Below, piece after piece: positions 1 to 10,260 of a DNA stretch of 64,000 bases. How positions within the stretch are numbered: position 1 is the stretch's first letter; the number at the start of each line of letters is the position of its first letter. The notes beneath the pieces were generated by a model, which saw only the letters and a list, made by a program, of their open reading frames with translations, ran no database searches and was not told the origin of the DNA. A program made the translations under genes and the position numbers. Source of the stretch: Acinetobacter sp. ANC 4470 (GTDB taxonomy: Bacteria > Pseudomonadota > Gammaproteobacteria > Pseudomonadales > Moraxellaceae); contig NZ_NEGC01000001.1 in assembly GCF_002135335.1 (NCBI RefSeq), positions 1-64,000 on the forward strand, written 5' to 3'.

Positions 1-806
1 CACCACGTTCACTGTGAAGTCGAGGTTGTCACCTACTTTCGCAGCCGTCGCAGTCGTGGATTTATTTACATCTACCGCTGGTTTTGTCACGGGTGTCGTG
101 GTTGTACATGTCGTACAGCTTGGCGTATCTCCACCCGATGCCGTGACATTGTTCACCACATTGTTCACTGCATCTGCACCCACCAACGCTTTATACGTCA
201 CGCTATAGCTGCCAGGCACTTGGCCTTTTGGTGCAGTAATGCTGATTGATTTGCCTGAGCCAGTAATCGCCCAACCGCTTGGTGCTGTACCGCTCACATA
301 CGTTAAGCCTTGACCTAAAGTATCGTTCAAGGTCAGTACATCTGTGGTTTGTGAATTACTCACCACCACGTTCACTGTGAAGTCGAGGTTGTCACCTACT
401 TTCGCAGCCGTCGCAGTCGTGGATTTATTTACATCTACCGCTGGTTTTGTCACGGGTGTCGTGGTTGTACATGTCGTACAGCTTGGCGTATCTCCACCCG
501 ATGCCGTGACATTGTTCACCACATTGTTCACTGCATCTGCACCCACCAACGCTTTATACGTCACGCTATAGCTGCCAGGCACTTGGCCTTTTGGTGCAGT
601 AATGCTGATTGATTTGCCTGAGCCAGTAATCGCCCAACCGCTTGGTGCTGTACCGCTCACATACGTTAAGCCTTGACCTAAAGTATCGTTCAAGGTCAGT
701 ACATCAGTCGTTTGTGAATTACTCACAACCACATTCACTGTGAAGTCGAGGTTTTCACCGACTTTCGCAGTTGTCGCAGTCGTGGATTTATTGACATCTA
801 CCGCTG
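1..806 (-). repeat. Tandem 363-bp repeats inside the adhesin gene
   Basis: The same segment recurs with a period of exactly 363 bp (121 codons): gtgaagtcg occurs at 14, 377 and 740. Taking units as about 444-806, 81-443 and <1-80, the first two differ at only a few bases and the third continues past the edge. Near-identity at DNA level, including silent positions, implies recent duplication or ongoing homogenisation. The repeat length is in frame, so copy number can change without breaking the protein. Confidence 0.95.
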
Positions 807-2562
807 GTTTTTTAACAGGAACATCTACAGTCGCACAATACCCCGTAGCCACTAGACATGAGGCAGATGGTGTTTCCGGTGTATCTTTATCAGGATCACT
901 ACCACCACCTACACTGGCATAGTTCTTAAATACTGTTGTAGGATTAGTTACTGCTTCACGCGGTACATTTACTGGCAATACTATAACTGAGGCGCTTGAT
1001 GGCTTTAAAACTGTACTATTTATACAAGTAATCAATTGTGTACTATTTACAGTGCATGCCCATCCATTACTGGTATGCGTATCCGTCCATTTTGCAGTTA
1101 AGCCCGTAGGTAATTGATCTAAAACAGTAATAGCACCTTCCGTATCCTCATCACCTTTATTGGTTACAGTCAGCGTATATTCTGCATCACTCTGATTAAT
1201 GATCCAGCCATCTACACCAGCATTATTTGTTTTGGCAATATGAAGCTTAGGTGCACCAATAGTTAATTTACTGTCTTCAACTTCACCATCATCTGCTTTT
1301 CCTGTTGGTGACTGAGTTTCAGTAGCATTAGATGCAATACGCAAACGAATAAAAGATGCCCCAGCCTTTACATCACTTGGAATAATCCAATTTAATGTTG
1401 TTTGACTACCACTACAGGTAGATGCAGCTCTTTCTCCACTATCAAACGTTCCATTTTTATTAAAATCAATCCAGCCTGCAACCGTGCCACCACCTTTACA
1501 TGAGAAAGTTGCCTGATAAGGTTTATTTTTATTTACTGTACTTATGTGTTTGTAATTACCTGATGCTTCCCAGAGTTGCCATGCATCTTCATCATTCACT
1601 CCATTTGTGTCATCACCTGTTGCATCCGGACTAAAAAGCGCACCAGGTTCAACATCTGGACCTTTAGATCCCAAATAAAGCGTATGCTCAGGAGAAAGAA
1701 CAGACACATTATCTGATAGTTTAGAAGCAGATGTCAGCGGACTCCCCGTGATCATCATACTGTCTACAACATGCATAGCAACATTATAGGATGCAGGCGC
1801 ATCACTGAAATCGGCATATGGTACGACCAGACCAATGGCCATTGCGGTTTTTCCGCCACCTTTGAGCTTAAAGCTCATCGTCTGAGTACCAGATAGCGTT
1901 GTAAATTTTAGAAATGTGACCGCAGACTGCTTTGCATCAGATTGAGTTGTAGTAATCTTGAGTGTTTTACCACCAGGGGATGTCGTAGTAGCTAGGCTAT
2001 AACTTGAAGCCAGAGAAGCAGTGTTTACAAATTTATCAATGAGATACCACTCTCCCCGACCTGTACCTTCAAAAGACTCATTCAAAGCCATCGATTCGGC
2101 ATCAGCAATAACAAAACCTTGCGCGCTAAAAGGATTTCCACCTACTGTCGACACACAAGTAACATCAAAATTAACAGCAGCACCATTATTAGTATTAACA
2201 ACCCCTGAGATCAGCTGATTTGACCCAGCATTTCCAGCAATATTATACAAATAATCTAGACGATCACCTTGACTATAGGTTCCTGATTTATAGCTTGTTA
2301 TTGGATTAACAACATTATTAATGGTACATATAACATCTAAATTCTGAGTAGCAGAAACAGCTATAGATGCTGAACTTCTACTTCCATTTTGGATATTTAC
2401 ACCAGGGGTACCATTAGCTTCACCACCCCATGTGAGCCATAATATTTCATTTTTATATTTCCCAGTTCCTCCTGTTGCATATGCAGCAGCTAAGGTTGTT
2501 TGGGATAAACCATAAAGTGTAAAAATACACAAATAAACAATAAACCTTGAGATTCTGTTCAT
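1..2562 (-). CDS. Large repeat-containing surface adhesin, partial (3' part lies beyond the left edge)
   Basis: The frame is open from an ATG at 2562 to base 1 (854 codons), so this is the N-terminal part of a larger protein. It begins with a signal peptide ([20 protein letters not shown], then TTLAAA). A region starting [19 protein letters not shown] resembles the non-repetitive domain of CshA-type adhesins. A GEVEDS motif around residue 423 fits the GEVED domain. One DUF11-like beta-sandwich and then near-identical 121-residue DUF11-like repeats follow ([12 protein letters not shown]... to [10 protein letters not shown]). CTTC and CSGS cysteines may form disulfides. An exported, cell-surface adhesin or fibril is inferred from this architecture; the ligand is unknown. 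The gene stands alone, with a long AT-rich upstream region and no close operon partner. Confidence 0.8.
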   Translation of the reverse strand, partial: MNRISRFIVYLCIFTLYGLSQTTLAAAYATGGTGKYKNEILWLTWGGEANGTPGVNIQNGSRSSASIAVSATQNLDVICTINNVVNPITSYKSGTYSQGDRLDYLYNIAGNAGSNQLISGVVNTNNGAAVNFDVTCVSTVGGNPFSAQGFVIADAESMALNESFEGTGRGEWYLIDKFVNTASLASSYSLATTTSPGGKTLKITTTQSDAKQSAVTFLKFTTLSGTQTMSFKLKGGGKTAMAIGLVVPYADFSDAPASYNVAMHVVDSMMITGSPLTSASKLSDNVSVLSPEHTLYLGSKGPDVEPGALFSPDATGDDTNGVNDEDAWQLWEASGNYKHISTVNKNKPYQATFSCKGGGTVAGWIDFNKNGTFDSGERAASTCSGSQTTLNWIIPSDVKAGASFIRLRIASNATETQSPTGKADDGEVEDSKLTIGAPKLHIAKTNNAGVDGWIINQSDAEYTLTVTNKGDEDTEGAITVLDQLPTGLTAKWTDTHTSNGWACTVNSTQLITCINSTVLKPSSASVIVLPVNVPREAVTNPTTVFKNYASVGGGSDPDKDTPETPSASCLVATGYCATVDVPVKKPAVDVNKSTTATTAKVGENLDFTVNVVVSNSQTTDVLTLNDTLGQGLTYVSGTAPSGWAITGSGKSISITAPKGQVPGSYSVTYKALVGADAVNNVVNNVTASGGDTPSCTTCTTTTPVTKPAVDVNKSTTATAAKVGDNLDFTVNVVVSNSQTTDVLTLNDTLGQGLTYVSGTAPSGWAITGSGKSISITAPKGQVPGSYSVTYKALVGADAVNNVVNNVTASGGDTPSCTTCTTTTPVTKPAVDVNKSTTATAAKVGDNLDFTVNVV

Positions 2563-3639
2563 AACTTGTTTTTTTAAGATGCAGTTGTTTTAAATGATAT
2601 GCAAAAAATGTAATTAATGTGTATATATTTTGTTTTTTGTATATATTTCGTATATTAGCTAAATAATATCATTCAACAATATTTACATAATTATAGATAA
2701 ACCATTTATTATTAATAAATAATTTATTTACCCCACAATAAAAACTCAAAAATATTATTTATCTTATTTAATAAAACTAAACAACAAACATTCCTGTTCA
2801 AATAATATGTAAATAGCAATACTAAAAACCACATATAAAAGAAATAATTCCGAGTAACTAATGCATAACACCATTTACGCTTATTCTACCTATTAGAATA
2901 TTCGACCTTGTTGCACAAAAATTTTAACCTTACCACCTAAATTACTAAAATTTAAGATAAAACTTAATCATAAAGTCTGCCCAACTCCGTAACTTTATTC
3001 AGTACAGCAATCCGCGTATAGACCTCATTGACTTAGCTTTGAGACTTTCTCAAAGTTAATTTATTCCAATACTTTAATACAATGTATCTTAGTTTCAACC
3101 AAACTTAGTCGATGATAGCCTGACCATTTTGTCCATAAGATTCTACCTAAATGTTTAATTGTGCTGAGTAATTCATTTTGGTCTTGGGAAAGTAGTTTTA
3201 AATCCTTTCAAAGCTTTATATTTTATCTTAGAAGAAGAACAGCATAAGCCTGTCGACATATTTTATGTATCATAAGAAGTCCACCCACATAGACAGAATC
3301 AATCTGTTCATCCCGTGGAGTTTTATCAAGTAAACCGCCCAAGACACGGATCATCACCAACATTGTTTGTAGTGAGCTGAACTGCAGTATTTCAGCATCT
3401 ATACCAATATTCAGTTTTATCTTTATCACCCAATTTTATTTTCTCAATCGCTTTTGCACTCAGCGCTTTTTTTTCAAGCGTATAAGTGTTTATCATGATT
3501 CTTCTCATTCTGCTTCGATAAGCATTTTGTTAATATAGGTATAGCTTATCTTTATTATGCAATTACACTCGCATAAGACCTACACTAAAGCCTATACCAA
3601 CACACATAAAAGTATAGGTTTAGATAGAATCAGAATGGA
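2563..3639. other. Gene-poor scar region between the adhesin and mutS
   Basis: About 1.08 kb, very AT-rich, with no intact gene. It holds a TTGTTGCACAAAA motif at 2908-2920 like one at 59283-59299. A hairpin lies at 3033-3059 (12-bp arms with one wobble, 3-base loop). Degraded reading frames occupy 3223-3496. It reads as the decayed remains of mobile DNA plus the promoter regions of the two flanking genes. Confidence 0.5.
3223..3496 (-). pseudogene. Decayed mobile-element fragments (integrase N-terminus-like and transposase C-terminus-like)
   Basis: On the minus strand, 3392-3496 encodes a 34-residue stub with the core LSAKAIEKIKLGDKDK. From memory this resembles the start of Acinetobacter tyrosine integrases, but the frame ends at once. 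The overlapping frame 3223-3429 encodes 68 residues with TMLVMIRVLGGLLDK, which is reminiscent of the C-terminal LGGxLxRK segment of IS4-type transposases. Neither piece could be functional alone. Both family assignments come from recalled motif similarity only and are weak. The upstream frame has an RBS-like AGAAG. Confidence 0.3.
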
Positions 3640-3705
3640 TTGAATCGGAACAAACTCAATCTTCCAGATTTTAAAAAATCTTTTAAACTTAAAGGCTTTA
3701 TTAAA

Positions 3706-6342
3706 TTGAACCCAGAAAATCTAACCCCTGATCTATCTACACTCACACCAATGATGCAGCAGTATTTAACGATAAAAATGCAGCATCCACACTCACTCAT
3801 GTTTTATCGTATGGGTGACTTTTATGAATTATTTTTTGACGATGCACATAAAGCAGCAAAATTACTGGGTATTACCCTGACCCATCGTGGTAAAGCCAAT
3901 GGCGAGCCTATTCCTATGGCAGGTGTGCCTTATCATGCTGCTGAAGGATATTTAGCACGTCTGGTAAAGAAAGGAGAAACCGTTGTTATTTGTGAACAAC
4001 TTGGTGAAGTAACAGGAAAAGGCCCTGTTGAGCGTGGCGTCGTGCGAATTATCACTCCTGGCACACTGACCGACGATGCTTTATTAAATAGTCATCAATC
4101 CTCTAATTTAGTTGCGCTTTGTCTTCAACAGAATCAAATTGGTATTGCACTGCTCGATTTAAGTGCAGGTATTTTTAAAGTCCAACAACAAAATTTTCAA
4201 CAAGAACAACTTGCCATTGAACTGTCTCGCTTAATGCCAAGTGAAATTTTGGTTGATGAAGATATTGTCGATCCAAACATTATTGAACAAATTAAAAAAC
4301 AATTGGACTGCCCTGTTACAAAACGTCCCAATGTTGATTTCAACTTAAATAATGCGCAAAAAACATTATGTGATCAGTTTTCTGTATCTACACTTTCTGG
4401 TTTTGGAATTGATCATTTACCGCTTGCCAAAGCCTCTGCAGCAGCGCTGATTCATTATGCCAAAGAAACGCAAAAAACGGCTTTACCACACATTCGCTCA
4501 ATTCAGTTAGAACAAAGCAGTGACTTTATTGCACTTGACCCAGTGACACGTCGTAATCTAGAACTGGTCGAACCTTTATTTGAACATGGCACATCACTAT
4601 TCCAACTTATTAATGACTGTCAAACAGCCATGGGCAGTCGTTTGCTCAGCCGTACCATCATGCAGCCGTTACGAGATACCAAATTACTGGATGCTCGACT
4701 AGATGCCACTGCATCTATGCTCAACGGTTATCACGAATCGCCTATTCGCTTAGTGCTTAAAGACATTAGCGATATTGAACGTGTGCTTAGCCGTGTTGCC
4801 TTAGGCAGTGCGCGTCCACGTGATTTGGTACAACTACGACAAGCCTGTGCACAAATCCCGTTCTTACGCCATGCCATTCAACCCATTACGCAGGTACATC
4901 AATCTGGCTTAATTCAGCAGTTAGATCATGAATTAGGCGATTTTAAGGGACTATACCAACGCTTGATGTCCGCCATTGTTGAACATCCACCAGTATTACT
5001 TCGTGATGGCAATGTAATTGCAGAAGGATTTGATAGTGAACTCGATGAACTGCGTAAAATTCGCGATCATGCAGGTCAGTTCCTTATTGACTTAGAAATC
5101 CAAGAACGTCAAAACACAGGCGTTTCAACGCTTAAAATTGGTTACAATCGAGTTAGTGGTTACTATATTGAACTGACTCGCGCTCAGGCAGAGCAAGCAC
5201 CAGACCATTACATTCGTCGCCAAACTTTAAAAAATGCTGAACGCTATATCACCCCAGAATTGAAATCTTTTGAAGATAAAGTGTTATCGAGTGAATCTCG
5301 TGCCCTTGCACGTGAAAAAATGTTGTTTGAAATGCTGTTGGATGAATTACGACAAGATATTGGCAATTTACAAATGATGAGTAGCGCAATTGCACAAATT
5401 GATATGCTGGCTAACTTTGCCCATCAAGCACGTTTACGCAATTGGTCTCGTCCTGAATTTAGCCCTGAAATTGGGGTGAAAATTATTGCGGGTCGACACC
5501 CTGTGGTGGAAGCCATAAGTAAAACTGCATTTACGCCAAACGACACCAGTTTAGATTTCAATCACCGCATGGCGATTGTGACTGGACCGAATATGGGCGG
5601 TAAATCTACCTTTATGCGCCAGACAGCACTGATTAGTTTATTGGCTTATTGCGGATGTTATGTTCCTGCCAAATCTGCAATTTTAGGTCCTATTGATCGT
5701 GTTTTCACTCGTATTGGTTCTGCCGATGATTTATCCACGGGTAAATCGACCTTTATGGTTGAAATGACTGAAACGTCTCAAATCCTACATCATGCAACCA
5801 ACCAATCTTTAGTGTTAATGGATGAAGTTGGGCGTGGCACCAGTACCTATGATGGCTTATCTTTGGCATGGGCATGTGTGCTTGACCTCAGCAAACGGAT
5901 TAAATGTCTGTGTTTATTTGCCACGCATTATTTTGAACTCACTGAACTTGGCAAAGAATCAGGCATTGATAACTACCATGTCACAGCCAAAGAATTAAAT
6001 GGCAATTTAATTTTATTACATAAAGTTCAACATGGCCCTGCCAGTCAAAGTCATGGCTTACAAGTCGCCAAATTGGCTGGTATTCCTGCCAGTGTGATTA
6101 AAGAAGCACAAAATCGTTTAAAGATTTTAGAAAAACAGCAACACCTACAACTCAATAAAGCCGTGCAAAATGATTTATTCAGTGTCGCGGATGAACCCAC
6201 TATTGAAATCATTGAACGTATAGTAGAAGTTGAGAAAGATCTGCCCGTACTCAACATCTTAAGAACTTTAGATGTCGACAGCCTTTCACCACGTGAAGCA
6301 TTACAGCAAATTTATGCTTTAAAAGATGCTTTAGAAGCATAA
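3706..6342 (+). CDS. mutS: DNA mismatch repair protein MutS
   Basis: MutS binds base mismatches and small loops and recruits MutL in an ATP-dependent way. The N-terminal mismatch-binding motif [11 protein letters not shown] is present, with the Phe that stacks on the mismatch. The connector, core and clamp regions follow. The C-terminal ATPase has Walker A ([14 protein letters not shown]), the STFMVEM signature, Walker B ([16 protein letters not shown]) and the THYFEL histidine. The frame is open back to a TTG at 3640, but the TTG at 3706, preceded by AAAGG, gives an N-terminus ([19 protein letters not shown]) matching the family. That start yields 878 residues; an ATG at 3751 is the third option. 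A hairpin follows the stop codon. Confidence 0.95.
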   Translation: MNPENLTPDLSTLTPMMQQYLTIKMQHPHSLMFYRMGDFYELFFDDAHKAAKLLGITLTHRGKANGEPIPMAGVPYHAAEGYLARLVKKGETVVICEQLGEVTGKGPVERGVVRIITPGTLTDDALLNSHQSSNLVALCLQQNQIGIALLDLSAGIFKVQQQNFQQEQLAIELSRLMPSEILVDEDIVDPNIIEQIKKQLDCPVTKRPNVDFNLNNAQKTLCDQFSVSTLSGFGIDHLPLAKASAAALIHYAKETQKTALPHIRSIQLEQSSDFIALDPVTRRNLELVEPLFEHGTSLFQLINDCQTAMGSRLLSRTIMQPLRDTKLLDARLDATASMLNGYHESPIRLVLKDISDIERVLSRVALGSARPRDLVQLRQACAQIPFLRHAIQPITQVHQSGLIQQLDHELGDFKGLYQRLMSAIVEHPPVLLRDGNVIAEGFDSELDELRKIRDHAGQFLIDLEIQERQNTGVSTLKIGYNRVSGYYIELTRAQAEQAPDHYIRRQTLKNAERYITPELKSFEDKVLSSESRALAREKMLFEMLLDELRQDIGNLQMMSSAIAQIDMLANFAHQARLRNWSRPEFSPEIGVKIIAGRHPVVEAISKTAFTPNDTSLDFNHRMAIVTGPNMGGKSTFMRQTALISLLAYCGCYVPAKSAILGPIDRVFTRIGSADDLSTGKSTFMVEMTETSQILHHATNQSLVLMDEVGRGTSTYDGLSLAWACVLDLSKRIKCLCLFATHYFELTELGKESGIDNYHVTAKELNGNLILLHKVQHGPASQSHGLQVAKLAGIPASVIKEAQNRLKILEKQQHLQLNKAVQNDLFSVADEPTIEIIERIVEVEKDLPVLNILRTLDVDSLSPREALQQIYALKDALEA

Positions 6343-6360
6343 TTTAAGACTATTTTGTAT

Positions 6361-6394
6361 ATGACAAAGGCTCCCGAATAGGAGTCTTTGTCAT
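6361..6394 (+). terminator. Hairpin downstream of mutS
   Basis: ATGACAAAGGCTCC pairs with GGAGTCTTTGTCAT around a 6-base loop, with a single mismatch. No strong T-run follows, so it may be a weak terminator or an RNA-stabilising 3' hairpin. Confidence 0.6.
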
Positions 6395-6473
6395 TTACTT
6401 CTTATATTTAGTCATATATTCAGTTTTTATTAGAATAAACAGCCCTGCATATAACAAATATCAATAAAAGCAA

Positions 6474-6503
6474 TTGTTACTTGCATGCTTTTTTGCCTAA
6501 AAT
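6474..6503 (+). promoter_or_regulatory. Candidate sigma-70 promoter of fdxA
   Basis: TTGTTA (6474-6479) and TAAAAT (6498-6503) are separated by 18 bp. The start codon lies 45 bp downstream, leaving a short leader with AGGTAG near 6534-6539. Confidence 0.4.
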
Positions 6504-6547
6504 ACAGCAAGAGTAATTAGAACCATATATTTTAGGTAGCTGTCGCC

Positions 6548-6871
6548 ATGACCTTTGTTGTCACTGAAAATTGTATTAAATGTAAATACCAAGACTGCGT
6601 AGAAGTTTGTCCAGTGGATTGTTTCTACGAAGGTCCAAATTTCCTCGTCATTAATCCTGATGAATGTATTGACTGCGCTTTATGCGAACCTGAATGTCCT
6701 GCTAACGCTATTTTCTCTGAAGATGAGTTACCAGAAGGTCAAGAAGTCTTTATTGAACTCAATACTGAACTTTCACAAAAATGGCCAAATATTACACAAA
6801 TTGGCGACCAACCTGCTGACCGTGAAGAATGGAATGGTAAAGCTGACAAGTTACAATACTTGGAAAAATAA
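6548..6871 (+). CDS. fdxA: 7Fe-8S ferredoxin FdxA
   Basis: A 107-residue soluble electron carrier with one [3Fe-4S] and one [4Fe-4S] cluster. The N-terminal cysteines lie in [17 protein letters not shown] and the second set in [12 protein letters not shown]. The acidic C-terminal tail (about residues 58-107) is typical of the FdxA group found in many proteobacteria. It is monocistronic, between two terminators. The redox partner cannot be read from context. Confidence 0.95.
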   Translation: MTFVVTENCIKCKYQDCVEVCPVDCFYEGPNFLVINPDECIDCALCEPECPANAIFSEDELPEGQEVFIELNTELSQKWPNITQIGDQPADREEWNGKADKLQYLEK

Positions 6872-6886
6872 CAGTTTTTTTAGACT

Positions 6887-6919
6887 AAAAAAAAGATCAG
6901 CAATTGCTGGTCTTTTTTT
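6887..6919 (+). terminator. Intrinsic terminator of fdxA
   Basis: An A-rich arm ending in AAGATCAGC pairs with GCTGGTCTT around AATT (one A-G mismatch), followed by a run of seven T. Confidence 0.85.
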
Positions 6920-7015
6920 ATACCTAAAACACACATTTGATTGCAATATTTTCAAATTTTACCCTTCAAATTAGATTAAAATAGAAGGAGTGTTTATAAA
7001 TATTTGATTTCTATA

Positions 7016-7720
7016 ATGAAGAATTTTCTAAAGGGATTACTAGGCTTAAGCTTAGTTCCACTTGTCATGATTGGATGTACCACATCTCATCAAAAAACAC
7101 CCGGTGGGAAACGGATCTTCATTCCACAAGAACGTATTATTATTGAACGTCCAATTCCACCTAAAACCGTTCCTTATGCTTATAATGCATGGGTTGCTAT
7201 AGGCAATAATTTACGCCAAGTACGTGAATATGAAACCTTTCTTGAACGTAATGGGGTTGGCAATATCATTCCCAGTTTTGAACTTATGCGTACCGCACGT
7301 GATTGGCAAAAATGTGCTCGTTCCCAATATATGGTTCCAAACCAAGAATTATGGAATAACCAAATTTCAACTTTGCGCGTATTTAAATATTTAGTAGCAG
7401 CAAAAGTATTAACTGAATTTGAAGTGACATCCGTTTACCGAGATTTACCACTGAATCAATGTGCTGGCGGTGCAAATTCATCACGTCACTTATTTAATTC
7501 TGCTATCGATTTTCGCATTGGTCCTGCATATCCTCAAGCTGAAGATTATGCATTTATTGAAAATACCAAATTTAAATTATGTCAATTTTGGGCACAACAC
7601 GGTCAAAGTTTAAATATGGGACTTGGACTATATGCTTCAGGTCAAATCCATATTGACACCCAAGGTTATCGAACTTGGGGGCCTGACCTTTCACGTTATT
7701 CATCCATGTGTAATTACTAA
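7016..7720 (+). CDS. Peptidase M15-family lipoprotein (D-Ala-D-Ala carboxypeptidase-like)
   Basis: The N-terminus MKNFLKGLLGLSLVPLVMIGC is a lipoprotein signal with the lipid-attached Cys after MIG. The C-terminal half carries the M15-like pattern SVYRDLPLNQCAGG, then SSRHLFNSAIDFR (His and Asp zinc ligands) and QIHIDTQG (second His). This suggests a zinc peptidase acting on peptidoglycan stem peptides, anchored in an envelope membrane. A TTG at 7004 lies in the same frame and is better spaced from the GAAGGAG at 6984-6990, so the start is uncertain by four codons. The gene is monocistronic with its own terminator. Confidence 0.75.
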   Translation: MKNFLKGLLGLSLVPLVMIGCTTSHQKTPGGKRIFIPQERIIIERPIPPKTVPYAYNAWVAIGNNLRQVREYETFLERNGVGNIIPSFELMRTARDWQKCARSQYMVPNQELWNNQISTLRVFKYLVAAKVLTEFEVTSVYRDLPLNQCAGGANSSRHLFNSAIDFRIGPAYPQAEDYAFIENTKFKLCQFWAQHGQSLNMGLGLYASGQIHIDTQGYRTWGPDLSRYSSMCNY

Positions 7721-7736
7721 AAAAGTCGACTCAAAT

Positions 7737-7764
7737 AAAAAAGAGATATCCAAGATCTCTTTTT
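7737..7764 (+). terminator. Intrinsic terminator after the M15 lipoprotein gene
   Basis: AAGAGAT / ATCTCTT stem with a 7-base loop, flanked by A-run and T-run, so it could work on both strands. Confidence 0.8.
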
Positions 7765-7856
7765 TATTGCTTATGTCCTAATAAATCGTAAACGAAAAAT
7801 TGCACTCTGAATAGAAAAGTTTAAAATGCTTGCATCGCAACCATGGTGACAAAACT

Positions 7857-8522
7857 ATGCAACAAATGTGGACAGAGATTGATGCCTACATCGATTCACA
7901 TTTAATTCCAGAAGACCCTATTCTTCTACAAACTTTAAAAAACACTGAAGATAAAGGTTTTCCAGATCACCTTGCCGTTGCCCCGAATCAAGGCATGCTG
8001 CTGCAAATGCTCATTCAAATGAACAACTGTAAGCGCGTACTGGAACTCGGTACTTTTGCGGCTTATAGCACAATGTGGCTTGCTCGTGCCTTACCTAAAG
8101 ATGGTTATATCTTAACGATTGAAGGGCGAGATACTCATGCAGCTTTGGCGCAAGAAAATATTGATCATGCGAAACTCGCACCAACCGTTGAACTTAAAGT
8201 TGGACGTGCTGCAGATATCTTAAAAGCATTGCCTGATGACTTTGAACCTTTCGATTTCATCTTTATCGATGCCGACAAGCAAAGTTACCCAGAATATTTA
8301 GAGTTAAGCTTAAACTTATCTCATTCAGGAACCATTATTGTGCTAGATAATGTGATCCGTGCAGGCGACATCATCAATTCTGACAATCACAAACCAAGTA
8401 TTGAAGGTATTCGTGACATGTTTCTCGCTTTACAAAACCATCCTCGAATTTTATCTTCTACTGCCCTACAAACAGTCGGAAGTAAGGGACATGATGGCTT
8501 CGCTTTAGCAATAGTGAAATAA
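7857..8522 (+). CDS. SAM-dependent O-methyltransferase, class I (COMT-like)
   Basis: A 221-residue methyltransferase. The SAM-binding motif is VLELGTFAAYSTMWLARAL. The metal and catalytic region is FIFIDADKQSYPEY, and DNVIRAG follows. These are hallmarks of the small cation-dependent catechol/caffeoyl-CoA O-methyltransferase group. The substrate is unknown. The ATG at 7857 is chosen because GGTGA lies 8 bases upstream; the frame extends to a TTG at 7830 without a good RBS. It has no operon partner. Confidence 0.85.
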   Translation: MQQMWTEIDAYIDSHLIPEDPILLQTLKNTEDKGFPDHLAVAPNQGMLLQMLIQMNNCKRVLELGTFAAYSTMWLARALPKDGYILTIEGRDTHAALAQENIDHAKLAPTVELKVGRAADILKALPDDFEPFDFIFIDADKQSYPEYLELSLNLSHSGTIIVLDNVIRAGDIINSDNHKPSIEGIRDMFLALQNHPRILSSTALQTVGSKGHDGFALAIVK

Positions 8523-8665
8523 TTTGACACACAGATCAAAAAACCATCTTCCTGTTTTTTTATTTATTTATTATAGACTTACAAACACTATCCATATAGT
8601 TATCCACAAGTTATGCGGATAACTATATGCAATTATTGGTCGCTGCCTTTAAAAGCTTATTTTAT

Positions 8666-9508
8666 CTATTTTACGACCAACAATGGGACAGTTGAATTTC
8701 GGAATATACTGGTTGCCACACTTCCTAAAAAGAATTGACGAATTTTACTATGACTAAATGCTCCGAGTACAATCAACTGTATTCCATGTTCATTTTGATA
8801 TTCAAGTATATTTTCAGACACATCGCCATAACGGTATTCCATCACCACCTCAAGCCCAGCAGCGCTTAAATATTGTGCAGGTTCATTCAATACTTCTGGA
8901 TGATCCCCAACATACAGTAAATGACATTGTAACAATTTTAATAAATCACTTTGTGCTACGCGCTTCATTAAATTGACACAAGTAGGTGAATATTCATAAG
9001 CAAAAATAAAACGTGTGGGTGGTTTAAAATTTTCCCCGACGGTCATAACAGTACAGTTTACACCTCGAATGAAGTTTTCAACATTACTTCCAATAGGCTT
9101 ATTCCGTTCTGCAGCACGTTCACCGACTCGACCAATAATCGCGATATCGTCTTCTTTAACCACATGAAAACTTTGCTCTAAAAAATCACCTTTTTCTTGA
9201 ATATGCGAGGCAGTTATATTGTACTTTTGCTGAATCATTTCAGAAATATGATTGAGCAAATTATTGCTATAATCGAGTGCGAGTTCACTTTGTTTTTGTT
9301 CAAGTTCTGCCAGTTCTTTCAATAACATTGCATTACTTTCAAAACCAATCACCCCACTAATTTCCCCCAAATGATAACTTGCAGGGTAATAGTCTAAAAC
9401 CTGTAATAACACCAATTCACGTTGTGTCTGCTTCGCAACCCATGCTGCGGCTTCAGCAACCGCATTCACGCATGGGGAAGAATCAATACATGCGATTACA
9501 CGTTTCAT
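8666..9508 (-). CDS. Tandem-domain universal stress protein
   Basis: Two UspA domains are fused (about 280 residues): one begins MKRVIACIDSSPCVNAVAEA, the second near FIFAYEYSP. The nucleotide-binding glycine motif is present in domain 1 (GRVGERAAERNKPIGS) but altered in domain 2 (GAFSHSKIRQFFLGS, where the second Gly is lost), so only the first domain may bind ATP. It is probably a cytoplasmic stress-response protein of the UspE type. ATG 9508, with GAGGCG upstream, is preferred over the longer start at 9529. It is transcribed alone. Confidence 0.85.
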   Translation of the reverse strand: MKRVIACIDSSPCVNAVAEAAAWVAKQTQRELVLLQVLDYYPASYHLGEISGVIGFESNAMLLKELAELEQKQSELALDYSNNLLNHISEMIQQKYNITASHIQEKGDFLEQSFHVVKEDDIAIIGRVGERAAERNKPIGSNVENFIRGVNCTVMTVGENFKPPTRFIFAYEYSPTCVNLMKRVAQSDLLKLLQCHLLYVGDHPEVLNEPAQYLSAAGLEVVMEYRYGDVSENILEYQNEHGIQLIVLGAFSHSKIRQFFLGSVATSIFRNSTVPLLVVK

Positions 9509-9642
9509 TTTCGCCTCGCTTTTCGCCAATGAAGGCTTTAAGTCTATTTGTTATTTTTAACTTAGCATAACTATTCATGACTTTGCATGCTTTTATGTAA
9601 TCAAAATGATGCTAGGTATAAATCTTAATTTTATGAAGATTT

Positions 9643-10260
9643 TTAATCACGATAGCGAATAAATTTTGCAGGGTTACCTGCCACAATGGCAGATTTTTCA
9701 ATATTTTTGGTCACCATACTGTTCATTCCAACAACAGCATGTGCATGAATCGTCACGCCATCCTTAACTCCTACATGTGCGCCCAACCAAACATCCTGAC
9801 CAATCTCGATACCTTGTGAGCGAACAGGTTGTTGATAAATGGGCTGCTCAAGTTCCATACCATGATCAAAAGCATATAAATGGCAATACGCTGCGATACG
9901 GACTTGATCATGCAGTTTAATGCCCATGCGCCCTCCATCAAGAATACAGTGATGGTTAATCGCAACTTCGTTACCGATTTCTAAAGGTCCATGCAAGGTA
10001 CAGTCTGCGGCAATAAAAGTATTGTCCCCAATAATAATTTTACGTCCAGGTTCTGCAAAAATATGTGCCAGTGGTGAAATAAAACAATTCTCACCAATTT
10101 CTATCGTTTCCATTTGCATTAAATACGCTTGGTATTCTTTTTGCCATGCTTCAGCCCAACCACGATTTTTAGGTTTTAATGACCAATACAACCATGGCAT
10201 ATAATTCAAACGATGTTTGTGCTGTTCACGATATTTCAACAATAGATCTTGTTCAGTCAT
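9643..10260 (-). CDS. Hexapeptide-repeat (left-handed beta-helix) acyltransferase
   Basis: A 205-residue protein. Several imperfect hexapeptide turns run from about residue 53 (IEIGENCFISPLAHIF) to VAGNPAKFIRYRD at the end, the usual closing motif of CysE/LacA/WbbJ-type acetyltransferases. A His in the AFDHGMEL region could be catalytic. The acceptor is unknown; a sugar or cell-surface substrate is plausible. Its start overlaps the end of the upstream yigZ-like gene by 8 bp, so the two are translationally coupled. Confidence 0.8.
   Translation of the reverse strand: MTEQDLLLKYREQHKHRLNYMPWLYWSLKPKNRGWAEAWQKEYQAYLMQMETIEIGENCFISPLAHIFAEPGRKIIIGDNTFIAADCTLHGPLEIGNEVAINHHCILDGGRMGIKLHDQVRIAAYCHLYAFDHGMELEQPIYQQPVRSQGIEIGQDVWLGAHVGVKDGVTIHAHAVVGMNSMVTKNIEKSAIVAGNPAKFIRYRD

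Noticed and set aside
1..571. Open frames on the plus strand within the repeats (MKSRLSPTF...), and a thought that the repeats might be CRISPR-like
   Set aside because: They are antisense shadows of the adhesin repeats: the minus strand is open for 854 codons with a signal peptide and recognised domains. The 363-bp units have no spacers.
3033..3059. Hairpin TTAGCTTTGAGA / TCTCAAAGTTAA as a terminator
   Set aside because: No gene ends nearby on either strand and no T-run follows; it is kept only as part of the scar region.
6660..6974. 104-residue frame overlapping fdxA
   Set aside because: It is an out-of-frame shadow of fdxA, whose cysteine motifs are diagnostic, and it runs through the fdxA terminator.
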